From: Kalaharituber pfeilii
Taxonomy: Eukaryota; Ascomycota; Pezizomycetes; Pezizales; Pezizaceae
Direction: 5' to 3'
Length of the DNA: 64,000 nt
Assembly: GCA_015179045.1 (NCBI GenBank)
Contig: WHUZ01000033.1
Span: 186,001-250,000 of the forward strand
In this document: positions 56,302 through 64,000 of the stretch, piece after piece
How positions within the stretch are numbered: position 1 is the stretch's first letter
Layout of the letters: each line of letters opens with the position of its first letter
Program-made: the position numbers and the translations under genes
The notes under the pieces: generated by a model
Database searches by the model: none
What the model was told of the DNA's origin: nothing
The model's input: only the letters and a program-made list of their open reading frames with translations

Positions 56302-58435
56302 TTTTTTATATATTTTTGTGCGGTAAAAAAAAAAAATACCAGCCCGATTTTGATAGAGCGTACCGTATTATTTCAAATTTTAGAACCTCCCGCTAGATGG
56401 TTGAAATCTACTGAACTCGGTTTGGCATACAGCAGGAATTATGATGCTACACCTGAATGAAACATAATACGAGGTCAAAGCAGGGTGAGATATACATACT
56501 GAGAGTCCTCACGTACACCTCATCCGTCCAGTGCCAGCAAAATTTCAAAATAATACGGTAGTAGGTAGAAATGCACTTTAAGCCCGCTTTAAATTTAATG
56601 CCAAGGGTCTCGTGAACATGCTGACTTAAGAACCGGCTCGTCACTGGAACCTCAGAATATAGTTTTGGAACCCGACCCCGACTTGGAAAAGGGGAGCAAA
56701 TTGACTGTGAAGGTCAGTGCACCTATGTTTTTATGAAAATCGGCTTGAAAAAGAGCAAAAGTCAAGAAAAGAGTCGACCCCGTGATACGCCATATTTCTG
56801 AGAAATCTGTTAAGGGAAGATAGTCAGAGCGAGAAGATAGCTTTATAGTAGCAGCCAGGAATTGGAGTTTTATGGAGGCCCCCCAAAAAAATAATAAAAT
56901 AAATTAAAAGGTCACAGTAATAATATGCTGATTCAGAATCGTAAAGCAAATATATGCAAGGAACGACAGAGCAGTCTTTTATAATGTGGAGGCCAGAAAT
57001 CGGCAGTAAGAGAAGCATTACCGTGATAGGGTAATATTCAGCGGTACCAGTTTAGCAACAAATAACAAGCAATGAATAAACGCAATATTTTAACTGAGGA
57101 GCCATTTCTGACAACTTTCATTTTCTTGGGTTGGTCCTTCGTACCATTGTAGGTTCCAAGTCAGAGGCATGAGAGAGGGGAGGAGGATGGAATGTTGTTT
57201 ACATAAGCCCTCTCAATCGAGCTCGAACTTCCATCTTCTCCAATACTGGCTCTTCAATGATCACCCCATCATGTCCGTTCCTTTGAAATTAATAGGTTTT
57301 CCCGGCCCGCTCCTCATATTCGAGAAACTCTGACTATCTAAAAGGCCATCTCAAAAGCTCATCTGAGATGTGAATCACTCGGATTTGGACACACAGCTCC
57401 TCTGCCCGACCCTAGAAATCGTCATCAAATACCGCAACGTTGCAATTGCCCTGTGATTTTAGTCAGTATGAATCTTAATACGTATGTATTCAGTCGAATA
57501 ACTCACATCCAGGCTCACCGATATGAGGTATTCATCAAATACTCTATCGAAATCCGTGAATGTCCTCATGCAGTAGCAACTCATTTTGTAACACGTTGAT
57601 TTTCGACGCTTCATTCGTATCATCCATATCTGTCCATAGTCCGGTCGCGCAATTGTGGTACAAGGAATTGTAACAACCAAAAGGCTGGGAAAGGTTAGGG
57701 AATGGATGGAGAAGGTGAACCCATGGATGGGGAGCATAGTTGCAGCCCGATAGTTGTTGAAGGAGAGAAGGGAAGGGAAGAAGACCAACTTGGTAGTAAT
57801 CTACCTAAAAGGGGAGGTAGAATCGGATGGTCAAATACCAGCGAAGGTAAGGTTTATCAGGGAGATGGTTGCACTAAGAACTGTACGAGTTGAATACAGT
57901 GGGTACAAAGGAAAGAGAGAAAGAGCCTGAGGACAGAATGGATGTGGATGGGGAAGGAGGAGGAGAGACAACTAGACGGACAGTCATCGTGCTTGGTTGT
58001 TCTAGCCGTTTCGCACCTGCTACACAGCCCCAGATTCCAAACAGCAGACCATCTGGAGTTCAGATGCGAACAAGTGGCGTACCCAGAGGGGTGGGAAAGA
58101 TGTGAGGAGGTAGAGCAAGGAAATGGGTGGAGAGGCAGGAGAATGGCGAAGAGGTGGACATCCTCGAGCAGCTCTTCTACTCCCTAAAGGCGTGTAAGAA
58201 TGTAGTCTTTTTAGAAGTCGTCGTCGTTCCATTCTTCCACAGGAACCCTCCTGAAATACATCTCCTTGCATGACCGTTTCCAAGCTTCCAAGCTACTGTA
58301 CATGACCACCTCGGTGTAAGAGGGCATCTCACATCGGTGTAAGAGGGTATCTTACAAGGCGTAGGGGGAGGAGGGGTACATGTAGCTAGTCGAGTCTTTT
58401 CTTCACATGCTTGTCTCCGAGCATCGAGGGCTTCA
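56302..58435. other. Gene-poor stretch
   Basis: Nothing recognised from 56302 to 57660. At 57.66-58.19 kb short plus-strand frames (MDGEGEPMDGEHSC, then RMDVDGEGGGETT) are charged and could be decayed retroelement ORF1 sequence, but no motif supports it. A short tandem CGGTGTAAGAGGG(C/T)ATCT(C/T)AC occurs at 58311-58356. Confidence 0.35.
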
Positions 58436-58509
58436 GGAGCCCTGCCATAGCGAGTAGCGATAAGCGTGGTTACGTGATAAAATTAAAAAAAAAATAAAAA
58501 AAAATATCT
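58436..58509 (+). mobile_element. Type B retro-tail
   Basis: GCCCTGCCATAGCGAGTAGC, then GATAAGCGTGGTTACGTGAT and an A-rich tail. No clear duplication. Sequence upstream may be more of the same element. Confidence 0.6.
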
Positions 58510-59523
58510 GTCCGTAAGTCCACTCAATACAGAAGTTCTTCCTCTCTAGCAGGATCAATCTTATTCCACACTTCTGCAATGCATCTCGATCAGGAGATAG
58601 CTTGCAACCAATGCATCCAATCTTGAGTCTAATACTCTCGTGCTAGAGGCTGAGGCAGATCTACGTGGGTACATCAGTTGATTTCGAGCCTTAAGCAGCT
58701 CTCATGCAGGTATCCGGTACGATGGCCCCTTACGGGAACCTGGGCCCATCTTTACAGCCTGTGAAGCCTGTGACGGGGCACGATGGCGAGGATCTGGCAG
58801 AGGAGCACAGGGCTGCTTTGAAAGAACTGCAGTCCTCACGAGAAACTCGCTCTTGTTCAGATATAAAACACTTCCCTTCACCCAAATGGATCTCCTCAGC
58901 ATGAATATGCAACGAAATTATTACGGTGTATCCACAGCTCGTTGTTGACAATGATACGGTCTAAGTATTCATTAGCACCAATCAAGACTCATACTAGTGA
59001 ACGCCCTCTAGAAGTTCAGTACCTACTATTGCAATAGACAACGTACTTGGCAGAGTCTAGCTGGTTGTTTGTACTCGTAATCACTGGGTAAATCTAGGAC
59101 GAAGGCAGCGTGGGAATGCTATGTTGATTTTGAAGGCTCCAGTTCTTGATGCCTGTGCAATTTTACCGCAACCCACAGTATAGATTTGTGATGCTGGACA
59201 GTCTGATGTTTGTGTGTAGGTAAGAGTGTGAGTCTATGTGAGATACCTATAGGCAGTCGTGTTCATGGTTTCTGCTGCCCAGAGTGTAGTTCGAGCTTTG
59301 ACAGCTTGTGTCAGGGTCTACCCGGGAAGGGGATATCCACCCATATTGACATGTGAAGCTGCTAGTGACGATTCGGCCTGATCAAGCGATAGCTACAGTC
59401 TGGCAATGAAATATGGGTTGGGCACGGACCGGAGTTTTTCGGAAAAACAGTCAAGGCTGGAGTTATAAGGGAAAGATATGGCGGTGCCGGAGTTATGGAT
59501 GGAGTTAGTGGCTGCCGTAGCAA
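58510..59523. other. Spacer, no gene recognised
   Basis: A 67-codon plus-strand frame at 58704-58904 has no motif. Nothing else seen. Confidence 0.4.
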
Positions 59524-59596
59524 CTTTTTTTTTAATTTTTTTATTTTTATTATCACGTAACCCCGCTTATCGCTACTTGCTATGGCAGGATCTTGA
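59524..59596 (-). mobile_element. Type B retro-tail
   Basis: T-rich run, then TTATCACGTAACCCCGCTTA and TCGCTACTTGCTATGGCAGG, the complement of the copy at 58.4 kb. Flanks GTAGCAAC and GTGCAAC are a weak duplication. Confidence 0.6.
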
Positions 59597-59749
59597 AGAC
59601 GGTGCAACAAGGGTTTGGTGGCTCAAGGGAAAAGAATTCGGAACACAGAACAACGGCACGGAAACAGAGACACTGTGATCACGGATCTGGTATTCACTGA
59701 GGTTATATATTTCAATAGCGCGCACCATCACGGGGGTTCCCTGGGGTAC

Positions 59750-60884
59750 CTGCAGGGACATGGTAGAGGGCCTATCCGAGTCAGTCCACACTTCACAGCC
59801 AGCGAAGCCATCCGGGTCGATGCCAGATCGCTCAGGTTCCAAAACAAGCAGCCACTCCGGACGTCCAATATCTCAAAGGAGGTTTAGGATGGAAGGACCC
59901 CCTTGCACTGACGGTACTCGACACACTAGACGCTGAAGCTGGGAGGAGTGAATGGGAGAGAAAGATTGAAGAGGAGGTAGAGCAGGGATAGAAGGCAACC
60001 TACACCGATGGCAGCAGGATTGCGGGGAGAACGGGGGCGGGTCTGTGGAAGGACAGGGCGACTTCAATCTACCTAGGGACCAAGCCACGGTGAACGATGC
60101 AGAACTAATTGCCATGGCAAAAGCCTTGGAAGCGGAGGAGGAGGAGATTCCGCTGCTAACCGACTCCAGAGTTGCCATTCAGAAGCTAAAAGCCATTTCC
60201 GAAGGCCGCCCAATGCCCGATGGAGCAGGTCACCTCGTCAGGACAGCCTGGGAGGACAGGACTAGAAGGGGGGGTTTAGACGTGGCGGTGATGTAGGTCA
60301 AGGCTCATAAGGGCGTGACAGGCAATGAGAAGGCGGATAGGGCGACCAAGATTGGGGCCCTACTCCCGTACCAAACTGAATGGATCACGGAGGCTGGATT
60401 GCGCGCGGAGGCGAGAGCCCTACGAGCAGAGGAAAGGAACCGACTGGGCCTGAGTTACAGACCACTTCAACGACTGGGGAGACTGACGGCCACTCTAGGG
60501 GGGGTTGCTGGGGGAGAAGGGCCTTAGGGCCTGGAAGTTCAGGATCAACAAGGTAGAGAGCCCAGAGTGCCGATGGTGCAGAGAAAGAGAAGAGGCAGCG
60601 ACACACATATGGGAGGAGTGCAGAGTATGGAGCCAGAAATGGCCCAGGGGGCAGGCGGCAGTGAGAGAACCCCCGGAGTCGAAGGAGGGGGAGAGAGACG
60701 TTTTAGCGGCGATGCTAGAATGGGCGGGAAGGGAGTAGTTTAAAGAGGGGCATGTTAATCTCACGTTTTATTTCTCCTTTATTTTTCTTTCCATTATCTC
60801 ATATGTAACTAATCTCGCCCATAGCCCATAGGGCGGCATGCGAGTAAAGATATTAAAAAATAAATAAATAAATAAATAAAAAAT
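59750..60884 (+). mobile_element. Decayed, 5'-truncated Tad1-like LINE (RNase H, CCHC, 3' tail)
   Basis: Plus-strand remnants of a non-LTR retrotransposon ORF2. RNase H motifs in order: YTDGSRIAGRTGAGLW (60001), NDAELIAMAKALE, LLTDSRVAIQKL, then VKAHKGVTGNEKADRA (60297). A C-terminal CRWCREREEAATHIWEEC has the C-x2-C-x8-H-x4-C form typical of these elements. Stops at 59989 and 60294 are TAG where a Trp would fit, and there are frame shifts near 60070 and 60500 (the latter by G-runs). The 3' end reads CATAGCCCATAGGGCGGC, ATGCGAGTAAAGATATT, then an ATAA-rich tail, so it belongs with the type A micro-insertions. No reverse transcriptase remains in the window. The 5' limit is approximate. Confidence 0.85.
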
Positions 60885-60924
60885 ACCTGTCAGTAGAGCT
60901 TATTCTGCAGCATGCCAGGCTATC

Positions 60925-60992
60925 GAGAGGGGTCTGCCATACCTGTCAGATTAGGCTCATGTTGCCACATCTCGCGCCGTCGTCGGTGGGTC
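60925..60992 (-). repeat. Inverted outlier copy of the 54-bp repeat
   Basis: On the minus strand it reads GACGGCGCGAGATGTGGCAA, then a spacer and ACAGGTATGGCAGACCCCTC, matching units of the array at 61296-61650. Confidence 0.7.
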
Positions 60993-61004
60993 ACTCATTA
61001 GGCT

Positions 61005-61062
61005 GCTCATTAGGCTGCTCATTGGGCTGCCCATGGGGCCGCCTATGGGGCCGCTTAATAGG
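61005..61062 (+). repeat. 12-bp tandem repeat, GGCTGCTCATT(A/G)
   Basis: About five diverging units: GGCTGCTCATTA twice, GGCTGCTCATTG, GGCTGCCCATGG, GGCCGCCTATGG. Confidence 0.75.
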
Positions 61063-61295
61063 GTTGTTATTCACATGGGTCCGCTTGCAGACCCCAGTAG
61101 TATGATATGGGCCTGATGGACTATTGATCAGTACACATCAAGCTTGCCGGTTGACACTGCCGGAATTACTCCTCATTATCGAATTCAGCTGCCAGTAGAT
61201 TGGTTGGTGGCTAGGTATAGTGCAACGTGCTGACGCGCTCAGAACGTGTTGTTTACAGGTATAGCAATTCCCACTCGTAATATGAGCAAGGAATG

Positions 61296-61660
61296 CCTCG
61301 ACGGCACGAGATATAGCACCATGACGGCATGACCTCAACTTAAGTTACTTAACACATATGGTAGGTCCCACCAGACGGCGCGAGGTATGGCAATATGGCC
61401 CTCCATTTAAAACTTATGGCAGCCCTCGACGGCGCGAGATATGGCAAGATGAGTTCAATTTAACAGGTATGGCAGCCCTCGACGGCGCCAGATGAGGTGG
61501 AATGAGCCGAATTTGGCAGGTATGGCAGGCCCCTCTCGACGGCGCGATGTATGGTGGAATAAGCAATATTGACAGCTCTTCTTGATGCCTCGAGATGCAC
61601 AACGAGCCGAATTTGACAGGTACGGCAGGTCTGTTGCAGCGAGATGTGGCAAAATGGGCT
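61296..61660 (+). repeat. ~54-bp tandem array, CTCGACGGCGCGAGATATGG units
   Basis: Starts at about 61296, 61371, 61424, 61478, 61535, 61587 and 61634. Each unit holds CTCGACGGCGCGAGA, a spacer and AACAGGTATGGCAG. The last copies are degenerate. CGACGGCGCGAG is CpG-rich in an AT-richer setting. No coding content. Confidence 0.8.
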
Positions 61661-62271
61661 ATATTACATGCAGAAGCTAGAGCAGTGGAATGATAGATGA
61701 TGGTATAGCATGCTGGGATGATGAAAGTGCACCTGTATATAGCTCACACTAGCTTCAAATACATATTCAGTTGTCAAATGAGCATGGCATTATAGTAAAT
61801 AGTACTATCATGGTTAATGGCTTACTTTGGTAGTAAGTCTATTTAGAGTAGATGGCCTTACATTTGTATGGGCCCCTATGCTGACTATGAGAGTAGGCGT
61901 GAAGTGATGTTGAGAGATATTATTCAGTGTACCCTGGGAGCAGAGAGTGACTTTCAGGGCGATCGCTGCGCCCAGGGCGGGGTGGTTGTGCCCGGCCAAA
62001 ATATTATTTTTGCTGATGTATTATATAGAGAAAATTGGATTCAGTTGTAAATATTAGGATTTTAATTTTTTTCTTATTATAATAGTAATTTCTGATTTAG
62101 TGATATCAAATTAGTACAATATTATACAATTTTCATAGTTGCAATATTATAAGTAGAAGAGCATGACGAGGAGTGCCAAGAGAGTGGATCGTGTCAGAGG
62201 CAGATCGTTACCACATCAGGCACATTAGAATCTCTTCTGGTACAAATTCGAGGTGCCAAGAAAATAGGATT
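61661..62271. other. Spacer, AT-rich
   Basis: No gene seen. At about 61988 a GTTGTGCCCGGCCAAAATAT motif loosely resembles the TGTTCTCGTGCCCAGAC family. Confidence 0.35.
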
Positions 62272-62790
62272 TTACCAACACTTTTGTCCCAGTTCCAGCG
62301 CAAAGACAGAACAAATGTAATTGCGGCCTCTAAAAAATCGGCGAAGACAGATGTAAATCAAAAGCAACGGAACGTTAACACCATCCATCAAAGTGAATTC
62401 AACTTTGGAATCAACTAACGGCAGCTGGCTGGACTGGTTGATTACTACCATAGTAAGTACAAACCATTCCGCAAGATCCTGGTTTGTCGAATGGACCCTT
62501 TCAATTATCGCTTTCTCCGAGTCCAGCTTCTCCGACGAGTCCCGTTTCGGTAAATATTGTTGTTGCCACACATTCACCTTCTGTGACAATAAATCTATCT
62601 TCTGCTACAATTCCGCGTCTTCGTCGAGTATCATTTGCAGTGTGTCGAACATCTGCTCTACCTGTCGTGACGTCGTTTGCATTGTGTCAAACATCAAATT
62701 TGCTCTTGCGAGGTCATCGACTTTATGGCTTCAGTTACATGGTCGAGGGCTTTGGCGAAATTGGTAATGATATCATCCACTTGAGCGGAG
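62272..62790 (-). pseudogene. Broken coiled-coil protein gene
   Basis: Minus-strand sequence reads SAQVDDIITNFAKALDHVTE and AIKSMTSQEQI, a stop, then in another frame MFDTMQTTSRQVEQMFDTLQ and MILDEDAEL, a TAG, then QKIDLLSQKVNVWQQQYLPK and EKAIIERVHSTNQDLAEWFV. Together these look like one heptad-patterned helical protein split by one frame change and one nonsense codon. A GT donor after FVL (about 62457) may end an exon. The family is not recognised. Confidence 0.5.
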
Positions 62791-62984
62791 CCTAACAGAG
62801 ACTGAAGTGAGCTTTGTGCAGATAGGAAGACAGATGTTCCTTACTTGAGAGCTTTGGTCAACTCATTTTTGTCAGATTACCATGGTATAAATGACGCAGA
62901 GTAGGAAGGGCACCCAGACCGCACTCGCATTTATAAATTGTTTTCCTATATTCCCCAATACATTACAAGACTTGAAACATTCTT

Positions 62985-63310
62985 CAATTTTTTGAGGAGC
63001 ATTAATGGCTCAATTCATCAGCCACATGATTACCCCACATAGGTTTCGGTTACGAAATCAATGTTGCGATTATGAATGCATTAATTGCTCAATTCAGCCG
63101 CACATTATTAATACCCCACGTAGGTTTCTGTTACGAAATCAATTTTGCGCGCCTTGCTTATACAGTAGCCTCAGATAAGTAGGGTAGATAAGATAAGAGG
63201 AATACATAAGCTGCGCGAGCCAGTTCATTCTCCAATTTTTTGAGGTGCATTATGGAATTCATCAGCGCATGAATATTGATTTTGTAATTGAAACCTATGT
63301 GGAGTACTCT
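62985..63310. repeat. Direct and inverted copies of a ~100-bp sequence
   Basis: CACATAGGTTTCGGTTACGA (63035-63060 region) recurs as CACGTAGGTTTCTGTTACGA about 83 bp later, and inverted at about 63270-63300 (complement of ATTGAAACCTATGTGG). CAATTTTTTGAGGAGCATTA near 62988 also recurs near 63235. These make a local palindrome with a direct duplication in one arm. Confidence 0.7.
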
Positions 63311-63374
63311 GCACCTTACAATTGAAACAAGCCGAACTGATGAAACTACGGTCGGAGAGTCGTTTACGAAATGA

Positions 63375-63640
63375 GTTAATGTAACGCTTTGATATCTATT
63401 TGTATCAAGGGCAGTTGGGCAAATGTGAAGTAGGGTGTCCAGTTCAGAAAATGAAAAGCGGTAAAATAGAATCTTGGAGATACAAAACAGAAATAAGGAA
63501 AGGGAGATGTTGTTGGATAGTAGATTCCAAAATAAATTAACGTAGGGCTCTAATATCTATTTGTATCAAGGGCAGTTGGGCTAATGTGAAGTAGGGCGTC
63601 CGATTTAGAAAATGAAAAGCTGAAGGGCAAAATCTCGAAG
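63375..63640 (+). repeat. 161-bp direct duplication upstream of the terminal ORF
   Basis: TATCTATTTGTATCAAGGGC at 63393 recurs at 63554. Matching sequence continues through GCAGTTGGG, ATGTGAAGTAGGG and AGAAAATGAAAAGC. The second copy ends within 25 bp of the ATG at 63641, so it is part of that gene's upstream region. Confidence 0.85.
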
Positions 63641-64000
63641 ATGGAATACTTAAATAGAATCAGCCAGATGTTCTTAATATTTTTTCCTTTTTGCGCTATT
63701 CTGACCTTCGCTTATTTTCCACCGCTGTACAATCCCACTCAATCGGGAGAACGCCTTAGAGACGAGAACATTCATCCTCGGATCGACCACTCGTTGGAGC
63801 TCGATGCGGTCATTGATAATTCAGTGGCTACTCAACCAGAGAACGTGATCTCAGAGACCGTTCATCATGGGATCGCTCCCTTCTTTGAGTTCCAACAGGT
63901 CGTCTATATTCCGCCTCTCTGTATACGTACTTGTCCGGCGAATGACTCCTTTCCCCCCTTCTTGGACTCCGGGTCTTCCGAGAATGTCACTCCACCAGCT
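63641..64000 (+). CDS. Partial gene: possible signal-anchored protein, continues past the window
   Basis: From ATG 63641 the frame is open for all 120 codons to the window edge. It begins MEYLNRISQ, then a hydrophobic segment MFLIFFPFCAILTFAYF (residues 10-26) that could be a signal peptide or a signal anchor. A polar acidic region follows (GERLRDENIHPRIDHSLELD). Further on are PPLCIRTCPANDSFPPF and a Ser/Pro-rich end. The next ATG upstream in the duplication (63612) reads into TGA after three codons, so 63641 is the natural start. No family recognised from this part. The start sits right after the second copy of a 161-bp duplication, which would carry promoter or leader sequence. Confidence 0.6.
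   Translation, partial: MEYLNRISQMFLIFFPFCAILTFAYFPPLYNPTQSGERLRDENIHPRIDHSLELDAVIDNSVATQPENVISETVHHGIAPFFEFQQVVYIPPLCIRTCPANDSFPPFLDSGSSENVTPPA

Noticed and set aside
61296..61660. CRISPR-like repeat array
   Set aside because: The units are diverged, the spacers are themselves repeated, and the genome is fungal.

Overview
The window is nuclear DNA of a filamentous ascomycete (Pezizomycotina; the exact lineage cannot be fixed from sequence alone). The evidence is short introns of about 57-90 nt with GT...AG ends and CTAAC/CTAAT-like branch sites, a PTH11-type seven-helix membrane protein, intron-containing nuclear tRNA genes, Gln/Pro-rich proteins, and a Tad1-like LINE with TGG-to-TAG changes of the kind left by repeat-induced point mutation.

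Layout. Positions 1-12.8 kb are gene-poor: an intron-containing tRNA-Glu, a 588-bp inverted-repeat element, one fairly credible 230-aa hypothetical gene (6198-6890), a 26-base poly-G run, and a series of very short poly(A)-tailed insertions flanked by target-site duplications. An eight-exon PTH11-like gene lies at 12.9-14.6 kb. Positions 14.6-26.0 kb are transposon country: a 582-bp pogo/Fot-like MITE, three dispersed tRNA-His genes with near-identical bodies and different introns, a complete 2.8-kb Tc1-type DD34E transposon (20498-23294) with TA duplications and an internal 15-bp minisatellite, and a 1485-bp element with 95-101 bp terminal inverted repeats.

Positions 26.6-46.8 kb are the gene-bearing core. 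Four multi-exon genes lie there, all on the minus strand: a 351-aa unknown protein, a Gln/Pro-rich giant of about 2200 residues whose frame is broken at four single-base positions in short homopolymers, a 746-aa acidic protein with a Cys cluster and a C-terminal membrane anchor, and a 770-aa protein with two ricin-type beta-trefoil regions and a myristoylation-like N-terminus. They are not obviously one pathway; their shared orientation may be coincidence.

From 46.8 kb to the end the sequence is again gene-poor and degenerate: remnants of a gene at 52-54 kb, a tRNA-Lys, a decayed Tad1-like LINE 3' part (RNase H plus CCHC) at about 59.75-60.88 kb, an array of about 54-bp repeats with an inverted outlier copy, a broken coiled-coil gene, a 161-bp direct duplication, and an open reading frame starting at 63641 that runs off the window.

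The most distinctive pattern is the set of insertions of 30-156 bp, each a LINE-like 3' tail between direct repeats of 8-15 bp, including one that is almost nothing but poly(A). All gene models are read by eye; no database search or transcript data was used.
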